Assembly (NCBI GenBank): GCA_916700875.1
Contig: CAKAKS010000066.1
Location: forward strand, 17,480,361-17,544,360
Direction: 5' to 3'
Origin: Sebastes aleutianus
Lineage: Eukaryota > Chordata > Actinopteri > Perciformes > Sebastidae
Length of the DNA stretch: 64,000 nt
The notes below the pieces were generated by a model that was not told the DNA's origin, ran no database searches, and worked only from the letters and a program-made list of their open reading frames with translations. Every line of letters begins with the position of its first letter. The stretch's first letter is position 1. The translations under genes were made by a program, and so were the position numbers. Of this stretch, positions 10,626 to 21,857 are shown in pieces.

Positions 10626-11940
10626 TGGCAGGTTTGTGAGTGCCTCTGTACACTTGCATGTGTACCGCATGTATGCGTGTGTGAACGAGTACACATGATT
10701 TTCTACTGCAAACTACTTTGAATGCAGCTGACGGCAGAGCTATATGCAACACGGTGCAATACACTTAGTGTCAACTGCCTTAGATGTACTATTTCTCACC
10801 GTAACCTTTCCTTCATCCCTAATTACTGTTTCCCAGAAGTAGAGAGGGACAGAGGGAGAGAGGGAAAAGGAGAGAAAGAGATTTATGCATTATGATGGCA
10901 AAGGAGCACACACACTAATGGCTCTTAATGGGCCTGAGGTGGCCGCAAGATGGGTGGATGAGAGAAGGAGGACATGGCGACCTCCGCTGAAGTGGTGGCA
11001 CTTCACCACCCACCCACATGTATGCACACTCACACACGCACACCTGCAGTACCTCTCCCACCCACTCCAGTGCACTGTAAGGTGAAGAGAAAGGACACAA
11101 CCTGGACAGGAAGTGAGATAAGGGGCTGCAGTAGAGTGTGGGACGGGCAGAGAGCAAACTTTGAGAGAGAATCTTGACAGACAGTGATCCCGAGTTGATG
11201 AACAGGAGTGGGAATTGAGAGGAGGTTGTTAGCATTTGGTTGGCGTTTGAGCATTTCACAGGCATTTGATTAAATGTCCCCTGAACCGCGCGGCTGCCGG
11301 GCAGACGCTTTGTGTGTGTCTGCGTGTGAAATGTTATATGGAGCGCTGATGAAAGGTGACACGATGCAAAGATGACAGCGAGTCATAATGCTATGCCGGG
11401 GCTGATTCATCTGTGTGTTTGTGTGTCTGTTGAGTGTGACAGAGACGGGAAGAAGATGTCACAGTGACAAGATGTCAATCACAGGCAGGGCGGGGGTTTG
11501 TTTTATGAAAGACAACTCCGTCCCTCCATTTTTCTCTTTTCTCTTCTGTTCATCCCTCCTTTTCATCTCCTCTATATCCACGTCAATCCACCTGCGTGTT
11601 GATGCGGGTGTGGGGAGACGTAAATGAGGGGGTTGGGGGTTGGTCATGGCCTCCCTTCATCTCTCTACCTGTCGGTCGGTCCGTCTACTCCATCTTTTTA
11701 CTGTTTATCTTTCTGATGATGATTTCAATCCTCGTGGAGGATGGGTACATTCTCTCCACCCGTCATGGATTGAGGCTGAAACCTAAATGTCCCCTCAGGG
11801 AGCCTGCATGTGGGAGGAAGGGATGGAGTGTGGATGATGGGTTGGGGGGGGGTGAAAGAAATATCTTTGCATCCATACATTAAAGAAGTAATTCTGTCTC
11901 ATTTTCTCTGTTCAATCTCGGTGGCATTTTGTGTATCTGT

Positions 11941-12360
11941 GTATCAATACAGAAACCAAGCTGTGGTATATATTGAAATTTTGATACTAATGTCTTTTTG
12001 GTACAATACCAAAACAATACTTTTTTAATACTGTACTTAAAGCCATGATTTCCAATATTTTTCCATGCTTATTTTACTTAACAAAAAAAGCCAAACTTCT
12101 CAAATGTTTAATGTTCAAGCAGCTGTAAAGGACTCTGCCTAAACAAAACGTAGTCTGAATTTGGCAAAATTGTGATTTAAATCAAGAACTGTCAAACATT
12201 TAAACAAGATTACAAATCTTATGAATAAAATAAAGTCTAAATTGGTGAAATTACAACATAAATCCGTAAATATCGGATTCAATACTGAGTAAACAGGATT
12301 ATGAATCTGACCAGACATTCAATGCCATCTTTTGGTATAGTTTTTGATACTCGTTGCTAC
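11941..12360. repeat. Possible old interspersed repeat, A/T-rich
   Basis: The stretch is bounded by gtatcaatac on the left and tttttgatac on the right, weak inverted ends. Its internal wording (GGTATATATTG, AATACCAAAACAATAC) resembles degenerate GGTAC/GATAC-type repeats common in fish. No target duplication or reading frame is visible. The call rests on resemblance only. Confidence 0.3.
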
Positions 12361-14652
12361 TGACACATTTCGGTCCGGACCAAAAACGTAATGATGTTCG
12401 ATTCACAGCTAGTTTTCTACTGTCGAACACTAACTACTCAGCCATTATTTTGCCCTTGTGTCTCCCTCTGTTGCCTCCCTCATGCCCTTTCTCTGACTCT
12501 TTTCCTCCCTGTGTCTCTCATCCCGGCTGCTCCCCAATAATCACAACAAGCAGCTGTATCTTCAGAGAAATCGTGCCTTAAAAATTGAGAGTTGTCCCCT
12601 CTCTCCCTCCCTCTCGCTTTCTATGTCTCTCTTTCTCTCTCTTTCACACACTCTCGTTCCCCCTCTCTTTCTTTCACACACTCTCCCCTCTCATCTCCTT
12701 TAGAGAGCTTTTGGACAATGATATCGCTGGAAACAGGCAGAGTCTGACAGAGTTGGTAATAATGAATTAAGTCTGTAGCCTGGCCCTGACTCTGAAATTT
12801 AAATTATAATTACTCCTGTGGGGATGGAAGGGGTTATTGCCAGAGAGAGAGAAATAAATTGAAGTGAAGTGCATTTCCACTTTGCTTTTAAGACACGCCG
12901 ACATGCTACTCAATTTGGCCTCAGTGTAGGTTTTCTATGCATGTGTTTATACCTGGGTATTTGGGTGTGAACAAAAGCATGAGTTTATTATGACTGTGCG
13001 CGTATCTGTCAGTGTGTCCATGCCTCATGGCCCAGCTGTTGATCTCCACAGGTCTCCCTTTATTCCACTGATTTACAGACTAGTTTTTACACAGTCATCA
13101 TTCTTTCCCCTTGTGCGTACAGTATTTCCCTTCTCATTTCAGACACATCACATGGCATCTCATGACATGAATGTGTCTTCATGGTGTGTGAGGTTGCAAG
13201 AAGGAGAGAAATATCAGGGGGAGATTGTGTGTATGTGTGAGTAATCTTGTATGCTTCACTTTTTTGTTTTACAGTTGGGTTGTTTACCTATCGTGAGTGT
13301 TTTTCCCCCCTCTTTTGTTTGGATGTTGTGTAAACTGGACAGAGTGTGTGTGTGTGGAGGTCAGTATGTGTTTGCCTCATAACTATGATATCACTGCCAG
13401 TCACGCTTCACTGGATGTGTCCACTCACCACAACATCTCTATTATCATATTATCAGCCTAATACTCTCTCTCTCTCTCTCCATCTCTCTATAAATCAAAC
13501 AAACACACAAGCAGAAGTGTAGGCAGTATACAATAATACAACAGATACATTAATATCACATCACATGCAAATCATGCATATATGCTGTAACTTTTTTTTC
13601 TCCATATTCCTATTTTGTTATATACTGTATTGCACTTACATTGCATATTTTTGAGTGTTTTAACATTTAGTTTTTAATTTCGTATAGCATTTATTTCACT
13701 GTTGTCTTTCTTCTTTTGTTGATACTAATGCTGCTATTCACACACTATCTTAACACCTCTTTTTTCTTACAACATTGCGAGGAAGCAATTAATGGAGTGA
13801 CGAAAAAAAGTAAACACCAGCCAGTCAATTAAATCATCCAGACTGACACCAGGGAGTGAATCAAAATAATACACATCAAAATGTGTTAAAACTGCATTCA
13901 AACTTGGGCATTTTTTCCACATTAAGTTATGGAGAGAAGATGTCCAAATACCATACAAACATGTTCTGCCACAACGGTTTCCTCCCCTCATAGTCAATAT
14001 GCAAAACACGATGGGAAACACTGTTTTTCACTAAAACACAGTGGGGAACTATTTCCTCTGTAACTGACTTAATGACTAACTTATTCATTTTGAGTGGAAC
14101 AGTTAATGGAAAAGCACTAAAAGCCCTTACTCTAATTGCAAAAGTGGAGAGTGTATAGTTTAGAAGACATCATGCATTCTCAACCCGAGTCACCTGCTCG
14201 TTGTATATTAGTAATAGATATAACGCTGCATTTTCTTGTTCTACTTCACATGTTACAGTGTTGAACTCGCCTGTTGTCTCCAATGACCCCTTTTTTGTTC
14301 TACTTTTATCTGTGTACTGTATTTATTCGCTGTAACCTTTTGCAATATATTTCTGCTTGACTCATCTTCTTTACCAAAATCAGTGAAGTTTCATTTTATG
14401 TGAAAAGTACAAAGTTGAGAAACATTTCAAACAGGCAAGTGCAGCTATTCAGTGAAATTAAATCTGGCCATTTGTCCTCTGTTAGACTCGACTATAAATG
14501 CCAGCTCTACATTTTCAAATAAGAGGACTGTTAAAGGACATATTCTACCCTTTCCTCTCTTAATGAAATGTCAGGCTATTGACCTGCCTTTCTCTTCCAT
14601 GCTAATTTGGCGTCCTCTTTGACCTCTCACCCCTGTTCCTGTGATGTTTCAG

Positions 14653-14746
14653 AGCCTGTGGAGGTCACTCCACAACCTGAAAGATGTCGGCGTGGTGCAG
14701 GTTAAGGTCATCAGGGCTGAGGGACTGATGGCAGCAGATGTCACAG
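14653..14746 (+). CDS. mctp1: mctp1 coding exon 6 of window: start of C2C
   Basis: The exon opens after gtgatgtttcag with SLWRSLHNLKDVGVVQVKVI and continues RAEGLMAADVT, with a split glycine codon at ACA G|gtaaga. HNLKDVG and KVIRAEGLMAADVTG are hallmark MCTP1 C2C sequence. The aspartate of loop 1 (reconstructed residue 240) is present. MCTP2 has a different wording in this stretch, which favours MCTP1. GTG/ATG codons just upstream belong to the intron and the acceptor region. Confidence 0.95.
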
Positions 14747-15403
14747 GTAAGACATTGACCTTAAGTCCAAACAACAGGACCATAACCTCTGCAGTATACA
14801 TTGTTAAAAGTTGGTCTCTTCATTTTTCACTCTATTCGTGCTCATATATTCATGCACTTAAAAATAATCTGACAAATAGCTCCCCATTTTTGCTGCTGTT
14901 TTGCAATTTCTGTTGGTGCTTTACTATGTGAGCATTACAGAGCATCTGGTAATAACAGTAATACTCTTAATAACAAGAGTATTTTCTTTTTTTTGCTTTA
15001 AATAACTTTTGCTTGAGTTTTGTGTTTAGACACTGAACAATTTCTCTGGCGCATTTTCCTCCACCAGCAATCTGCCATAAATCTAGCCAAAGATAAAGTC
15101 AGGGTGTAATTTTGGTTTAAGGGATGATTCTCTATGAGAATCCTCAGAGAGAGTTAAAGTCTACTTTGTGCAGGACGCTAAATTTGTCTCTGCATTTTTT
15201 AGAAAAGATGCAGGCTGCTCATTTGAATAATAGAGAAAAAGTACATATTTGAACCAACAAATCTCTCTCCCTCCTCCTCCCTCCTCCCGCTCGTTCCCTG
15301 CTTGCTCTCTCTGAATCCTCCATTCTCCATTAATTCTTACTTTTAATTAGGTCTACAGTGGACAGGCCTAGTTTTTCACTCTGTATTATCTAGTAGAGAG
15401 AGA

Positions 15404-15443
15404 AGTGTGTGTGTGTCTGTGTGTGTGTGTGTGAGAGAGAGAG
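15404..15443. repeat. (GT)n(GA)n compound microsatellite
   Basis: GT dinucleotides with one interruption run directly into GA dinucleotides. Confidence 0.9.
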
Positions 15444-16491
15444 TTTTTTCTCTCCAATTGAAACAGCCACAGTCCCATTAGCCAATACAGAGTGGAGCTG
15501 GTTGATTTGGGTTATTGCGTGGAGCGACCGGAGCAGCCGGAGTGCAGGGCTAATGGCTCTCTGGCTCTTGTATTTCACTCGGAGCAGAAATTTGCTCCGT
15601 GACCTCGTTGTAGAGCTCATCATTCAGTCTGAGCTTCATGGATCCTTCCAAAAAAAAAATAACAAGAGTAAAACTGTGGAAATATAATGTCTAGTGGCTG
15701 TTTGTTTGCCTTTCACTTTGTCTCTGCCGGTTTGACGTGGTCATAGAGAACATGTTTGGTTTCAGAGCGGTGCCTCTACAGCCCGTGGTGATTTGAAAAT
15801 TATTGCTACAGGCTTACTTCACAGTTACAAGTGCAGCACGTCTTGTGGTGCCAACCAGGGCTAATATTTTACATAGAAAGTACTAAGACTGAATACAAAA
15901 ACAATTGGAAAAAAGTGAAAAAATGCAGTGCCATATGTGTTTCACATGGAAAATGTGAATTTAACGTGCTAAAAACCAGAATACAAGTGAAGATATTTCA
16001 ACATGGGACTCTTCATATATTCACAAAAAGCCAAGAGAAAATAATGGGCTTTAGTTTCACATGTGGGTTTTCACTCAACTTTTTTACTTATAGCAAAGAG
16101 ATCTCAAATTTAGACACCAATTTGTAATCGTATTTGAATTCATACATTCTTACAAGCAAGGACAAAAGAAAATATTTGTCTTTTGTTCCCCAGAAAACGA
16201 TTTCTTTCAGCCAGTCTGTTTCTAGATGGCTTATTCCTGTTTTGAGTCTGACGCTGTGTGTGTGTGTGTGTGTCACTGGCAGAAACAATAGCTCTGTAAG
16301 AGCCACATAAGAGCCCTCACCACATGAACACCCTATTTTAACAGCCCAGACCAAGAGAGGGTCAGGAGCAAGGTGAGAGAGAAACAGACGGACAGACAAA
16401 CAGACAGACAGAGAGAGGGGTCAGTGAGAGAGAGAGAGTTCACCATCTCTCCCATTCACGCTGCCTGTCTCCTCTCCCGTCTTTTTCCCTC

Positions 16492-16494
<3 letters not shown>

Positions 16495-16522
<28 letters not shown>
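16495..16522. repeat. (CT)n microsatellite
   Basis: Fourteen CT dinucleotides within a longer C/T-rich stretch. Confidence 0.9.
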
Positions 16523-16527
<5 letters not shown>

Positions 16528-16683
16528 CTAGCCATCTCTCTCTCTCTAATTGAAGTGTTTTTGTGGAGTAGCTCCTCTCCAGCCCGAGTAGGATAACTGA
16601 AAATAGTCTCTAAAACCAACAATCCCTTTTGTCTGCCAGCTCTTGTCCCTCTGAGTGGATGCTATACTGTTAGAACATTTCAA

Positions 16684-16688
<5 letters not shown>

Positions 16689-16719
<31 letters not shown>
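16689..16719. repeat. (AC)n microsatellite
   Basis: About fifteen uninterrupted AC dinucleotides. Confidence 0.95.
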
Positions 16720-16721
<2 letters not shown>

Positions 16722-17197
16722 CACCTACAGCAGCAACACCATAGCGCGTTTAGACTTTCCTTCTTCACTCAATATCAAAACAAAACCTGTCAGTGAAGTG
16801 TAGATTTTGCACCGCATCACTTGACACTTGGAGGGAATACTGTAGATAATCATGTATAGCAATAAATGCAACAAAAAAATGTGATTGATTTACACTTTAA
16901 AGGCTGAATCATAATTAATTGTGATTATACAGGAACAGGAGAGCGTGCGCTTTCCTCTCCAGCCTCAAACTCCTCACTAACTCTAAGCTTCCTGCGAGGC
17001 AATTACAGCGCGCTCCCTCGTCTCCGTACCGTATTCATCCTCCACACTTATCTCAGGGCACACTGAAATGAGTTTGAGCCCGCTCCTCGCTGCAAACCCT
17101 CCGCCAGCGCCACAGAGACGGGACCCAGAGGGGGGGAGGAGCTTTGCTCGGACATTACCTGGATGATCTCTGAGTGGCGCTCAAACCTGAGCGTGTA

Positions 17198-17257
17198 ATT
17201 GGTTAAGACAGCCGCCTCTGGTGCTGGCGGCCAATAAGGTGAAAGTTCATCACCAAT
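17198..17257. promoter_or_regulatory. Cluster of three CCAAT-type boxes
   Basis: ATTGG at 17198-17202 (CCAAT on the minus strand), CCAAT at 17231-17235 and CCAAT at 17253-17257 fall within 60 bp. They lie in a G/C-richer island (about 16940-17290) inside an A/T-rich intron. Such clustering is seen in NF-Y-bound promoters and enhancers, but three 5-mers can also cluster by chance. No TATA box, initiator or exon was recognised beside them. Confidence 0.25.
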
Positions 17258-17878
17258 GACAACTGGCTCTCTGCGGCAACACAGCCTGCCATGTCATTAA
17301 AAACAGAATATTAGAGAGAAAATGGGGGAGGGACCGGGTTCTGCAGAAATAATTTTCCAGCTCTTAATTTGGATGATTGCATTTAAATTTAATCAGACGT
17401 GATTTGTGGGGACAACATTATAATCGTTTATGCTATGGACGCTCCGCGATGATTAAGGAGGATTTCAAATATTCACTACTGTAAAAAAAAACTGCCAAAA
17501 TATATTCTTTTTACTTATTTACAAATTTATGATACATGTTTGTGTGTATTCATGATTCATAATACAATACATATTTTATTTGCCATGCAAGCAATTTATA
17601 TGGCTAACAAAGTATGTACAGTACACAGAGCCGCTTTGAGAACTAGGCTTTTGAGTCCATTGTCTTTTGTCTATTTTAATGTATCTTGTTTTCTGTCGTA
17701 GGAGTCATAGCTGTCAATATCCACTTCAAACACTCCACATCAATAGAGCCCCACAAACAGATATGAAAGGCAACACCTACGGCTCAGCATTGATCACGGT
17801 GACATTTACTTTGCACACCCACTAAATGTCCTGCCCTTGTCACAACATTTGAAGAAAATCACACCAATCAATGACACT

Positions 17879-17921
17879 CACACACACACACAGACGGACA
17901 CACACAGACGGACACACACAA
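17879..17921. repeat. AC-rich tandem repeat with CAGACGGA interruptions
   Basis: CA dinucleotides are interrupted twice by cagacgga, giving a short higher-order repeat. Confidence 0.8.
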
Positions 17922-19471
17922 GCACATACAGAATTGTGGCGGGGGGCTTTGAACTCAATCCCAACTTTATTGAGTCTTATTATGCAACATTGCTGCTTTA
18001 CTAACATTTCAATATTCTCGCTATTTTCCACGGGAATTCGCGTGGGACATATTCTTTTTTAACTTCCTGACCCAGTCTTTTCAAGTGATAAGCTCGAACA
18101 AACAGCGCAACGGCTCCCAACAGTTTTAATAAAAAATAATGATCAAAGCCAGAATTAAGAGTTTTGTTGTTTTTAGTTCATTTCGAGGCAGTGGAAGGGA
18201 GGTGGGCTGGCAGGCATGGGGAGCTGGTCTCTCTCCTTTCTGTGTACAAAGAAATTGAGATGTGAGACGTTAGTAAACAAATAGAGAATATATAGGACAT
18301 TACTGGTTTTGATTATTATAGTACAGTACGCTATTCTCAGGAGGAGGAAATAACTCTGTGATTATGTTTATTTCTCCTCTCGGTCTCGCTCACCCTCTCT
18401 CTGTGCAGTTACATAACTGTAGTAAATTCTGAATTGAAAGTTTTGTTGGAATGAATTAGCATTAATGAATATGATTTATAGTGAACCATATATCATATCT
18501 GTGTTTTATAACATCTAAGGGTCTTTAAAGTTGTCACGCAGTGTATTAAAGTTTTATCTTTTGGCAGTGACAGGCCACTCAAATTATTTCGTATGTGATC
18601 CTTTTTTAAATGATTTATTCTGTAGGATAAATCTACATTTGGATATATGTTATTTTGTTATTATTACTGTAAAATGTCACTTGTGTTATACTGATGAAAC
18701 CAGTGTTGCTGCCAGTGTATAAAACTCCCTGTAATAAACACGAGTTCAATTTCAATTTTAATATCCAAAATCCTTTTCACTGTTTTTATTAATTTATTTT
18801 GCTGTCAATTTAACAAAGCAGAAAGGATGATCATGCTTTCATCATTTCATTCTCCCGTTGTTCTTGCTTTCACTCATTTTTTTCACCACGTCGTTGCCGC
18901 TACCGCCTCGCCGCTCGCTTGGAATCACTAATCATGGACGAGCTATGTTTCTCACACCCCTGCTCGGCTGTCTTTATCTCCTACTCTGAACTTCTCTGGC
19001 CTTCAGAGCCACATCGCCGTCTGTGTTCTCCGCACTATCCATTCTCAAAGTCTCCTCTCTCTTTTCACTCTCGCACCCCCTCCTTGTGACTGCCCAGGGC
19101 ATAGTTGTCCTGGAGCTTATCTTCTAGTTGTCCATGTTCCCAGGGTGTTGATAGAAACGGCTCGCAGCTGTTCCACTGATATACTGTTTTATAATATATA
19201 TGGCATCAGGGCTAAAAATGAGAGAATCATATTATTACAGTTGTGATAAGTCCAGGGTATTGGAGCTGTCATGTGGTGTAAGGGGGGGATGCTATATAGT
19301 ATCTGTCTTAATAATATGAGGGATCGGAGATAGACAAAAGCTGTTGGAATTACTTAAGATTCTCGCTTTCCTTGAAACCTCAAGCTAACAAAAGTTTAGT
19401 GTCTCCTGTATTTATGTCTTTATTTTCACTAAGAAGGTCATTCTTGTGTGCTTTTTTTTTTTGCTCGGCAG

Positions 19472-19574
19472 GTAAAAGTGACCCATTCTGTGTGGTGGAG
19501 CTGAGTAACGATCGGCTACAGACGCACACCGTCTACAAAAACCTCAACCCAGAGTGGAACAAGGTCTTCACTTT
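19472..19574 (+). CDS. mctp1: mctp1 coding exon 7 of window: C2C core
   Basis: After a T-rich tract and ctcggcag acceptor the exon completes the glycine codon. It reads KSDPFCVVELSNDRLQTHTV followed by YKNLNPEWNKVFT, and ends with a split phenylalanine codon at ACT TT|gtgagt. SDPFC holds the second loop-1 aspartate (reconstructed residue 246). NPEWNK is the conserved C2 motif before loop 2. Both splice sites match the phase of the neighbouring exons. Confidence 0.96.
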
Positions 19575-20473
19575 GTGAGTGGCTTTTACAACACTGTAGT
19601 AATGAAAATATATATTTTTTGTCTGACATGTACCTTAGAATTAAAGACTGGTAAAGTCAAGGCAAAGGTCTCATGAAGAAAAAAATTTAATTCATAGCAT
19701 ACAACATTTTCTTTTTTTTTTATATATATATAAATTCTGGGTTGATTGTGTTTCGATCTCACAATGTATAGTGCGGAATGCCTTTTTCATTAATGGACTT
19801 TGAACTGAAAAAAATATTCACCATCATTATTAATACAACTGCTTATTTCATAGTGTTTTAAAATATATGTTATGCCTACAGTAAATCCAGGGAGACATTA
19901 ACATAAGAAAAAAAGAAGGCTTATCACATTTTTCTCTGTTCAAAAAAATATTTTTTTCACATATATAGTTACACTGAGGCTATAGTTAAATTTTTAGATC
20001 TAACTCTGCATAATTTCTTACATATACAGTATGATACAATTTTATTCCAGAGTACAAACCTGTGAATTCCCAGTGGTGGGACAGGTTAATTTAGTCATTC
20101 TTTGAGTGCACATCTTCCTCATAGCCTCCTTTCTATACATAACATCAGCTATCTTCTTACTAACCTAGTTTTCAAAAGATGACACGTCTGAGCTTCATAT
20201 TTTAGTCCTACTTAGCTCATGCAGTAATGTAATGCAATATCACATAAAGCATGCTAATGGTGATTTTTAAACATTTATGTAAATGTAGTAGAGGGTTTTC
20301 AAATATAAGGCATTTGTTATGCCTCATATAGCCTTTCAGATTTCAAACGGTTTTCTGTGAGTCTTAAACATTTAGAGAAGCTTTTGCAAGACGTGACATC
20401 TTTCACAGTGTTTGAGTTTGTAACGCATATATCAGTATTTATGTCACTGGTGTTGTCTTTGTGTGTGGTCCAG
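19575..20473 (+). other. mctp1: mctp1 intron (899 bp)
   Basis: A/T-rich intron within C2C. Several long A or T runs, no other feature. Confidence 0.8.
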
Positions 20474-20576
20474 TAACGTGAAGGACATCCACTCGGTACT
20501 CGAGGTCACTGTTTACGACGAGGACCGGGACAGAAGTGCAGACTTCCTGGGGAAAGTGGCTATTCCTTTACTAAAT
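20474..20576 (+). CDS. mctp1: mctp1 coding exon 8 of window: C2C calcium loop 3
   Basis: The exon begins after gtccag with the third base of the split phenylalanine codon. It reads NVKDIHSVLEVTVYDEDRDR, then SADFLGKVAIPLLN, ending at AAT|gtgagt. The loop-3 aspartates (reconstructed residues 292, 294, 300) are present, so C2C has the complete five-aspartate set and is likely Ca2+-binding. The sequence VYDEDRDRSADFLGKVAIPL is close to identical with vertebrate MCTP1 as known for the family. Confidence 0.96.
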
Positions 20577-21173
20577 GTGAGTCAAAGGCAGATTTCTGTG
20601 TGTGTGTCTCTTTTCCTTTGGGGATAATAGAGAGAACATAGAGGAACGGAAAAGAATGAAAACACACAGCGGAAGATATAAAAAGCAGAGGTTATTTTTG
20701 CAACTCCACAGATGAGACTGTTATTATTTCACACAGAGAAAGAGATGACAGGAAGGAGAAAAAATGGAATAGAGGCTAAGAAAAAAGAAGAGATTGATAG
20801 GTGAGAAGAAAGAAATTGAGGGGATGAGAGATGATGTGAAAATGACACTGATAGAGAGATGGAACGATGCGATTTATAGGGGGAAAAAAAGGACAGAAGA
20901 GTGTCTCTTATATTTAAAAAAAATATAGATAGCCTGTGAAAGTACTGTGTGTCTAATATATCCATGCTCTGCTGTACAGTATGATTCCCCAGGATAGTTA
21001 ATTTCTGTTTGACAGAGCCGAGCTGCACTGGGTAATGAACAGGTACTTGTCAGAGTTGCCACAGTTGTTTTGGGTTCCCTGTCAGCGCCAGCAGCTGGGG
21101 TTCAAAGGTGGCCCGGGGAGCCGATTCAGCCGGGTATTGCCAGACAGACGCCTGTCATGTCCCTCTCCCACAG
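20577..21173 (+). other. mctp1: mctp1 intron (597 bp)
   Basis: Purine-rich on the plus strand (AGAGA/AAAGA stretches, about 20620-20900). No exon recognised. Confidence 0.8.
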
Positions 21174-21275
21174 ATCCAAAATGGAGAACGCAAAGCCTAC
21201 GTCTTGAAAAGCAAGGAGCTGACAGGGCCAACAAAAGGGGTCATCTTTCTCGAAATAGACGTGATTTTTAATGCT
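21174..21275 (+). CDS. mctp1: mctp1 coding exon 9 of window: end of C2C
   Basis: Thirty-four codons, phase 0 at both ends, lie between ctcccacag and GCT|gtaagt. The peptide is IQNGERKAYVLKSKEL, then TGPTKGVIFLEIDVIFNA. It supplies the last strands of C2C and its exit toward the membrane anchor. The family wording here (YVLK-K-LTGPTKGVI-LEIDVIFN) is characteristic of MCTP1. Confidence 0.96.
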
Positions 21276-21782
21276 GTAAGTCTTTCTTTAGCTTTTTTGA
21301 TTCTCCTCCCTGATTTTTTTATTTTTTCATTTTGCCCCCCACCCCCTATTATCCTCTCTCTCTCTCCATCCCTCTCTTGTTCTCTCCAGCATCCCCCCCC
21401 CACCCCTCTACGCTGCTGTTGTCTTTATTCTGTTTGTCCCCCCTCCCTCGCTTCCATCTCATCCCTCGTCCCTTGTCCCTCGTCCTCGTTTTGGCTTTAA
21501 TTATCGAAGACTCCCTCTCAACCGCCTTTGTTCGCCCATTCACCATCGCTGTGTGTGTCCTATAGCGGCCATCTTACAGCTTTCTCTCCCGCTCTCTCTA
21601 GCCTCTGACATGGGGCACGCTCTACGCATGTGCTGCCAGCATCAGTACACAATGTGTTAGAAAAAATATAGTTCCTCGCTAATTCATTGACATCATCTCT
21701 GTCATTATTTTGAATAAATAGTGTCATGTCCCTCTCACCGTTTGCTGTTTATGAGGCTGTGTGTGTTCACTCCGTCCTCCAG
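21276..21782 (+). other. mctp1: mctp1 intron (507 bp)
   Basis: Strongly C/T-rich from about 21290 to 21480. The reading frames there are chance translations of pyrimidine tracts. Confidence 0.8.
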
Positions 21783-21857
21783 GTGAAGGCTGGTCTCAGG
21801 ACGTTGATTCCCATTGAGCAGAAGTACATCGAGGAGGAGCCCAGAGTGTCCAAACAG
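21783..21857 (+). CDS. mctp1: mctp1 coding exon 10 of window: linker after C2C
   Basis: Twenty-five codons, phase 0 at both ends, lie between gtcctccag and CAG|gtacat. The peptide VKAGLRTLIPIEQKYIEEE continues PRVSKQ. This charged, helix-prone segment connects C2C to the juxtamembrane region in the family. A 507-bp intron with C/T-rich sequence separates it from the C2C end. Confidence 0.94.

Larger units (their letters stand above)
7802..14652 (+). other. mctp1: mctp1 intron (6851 bp)
   Basis: No exon recognised. It holds AG and GT microsatellites (8621-8648, 9902-9931, 10594-10624), a possible old repeat at 11941-12360 and C/T-rich stretches near 9540-9640 and 12590-12700. Reading frames here are translations of simple repeats or short chance frames. 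Confidence 0.65.
14747..19471 (+). other. mctp1: mctp1 intron (4725 bp)
   Basis: No exon recognised. It contains GT, CT and AC microsatellites, a G/C-richer segment near 16920-17290 with three CCAAT-type boxes, and a long A/T-rich part. The stretch 15455-15640 has mixed composition unlike the flanking simple repeats and might be a conserved element (inference only). Confidence 0.65.

Noticed and set aside
17879..17921. Short direct repeats considered as a CRISPR-like array
   Set aside because: They are interrupted CA microsatellite in a vertebrate intron, with no spacer structure.
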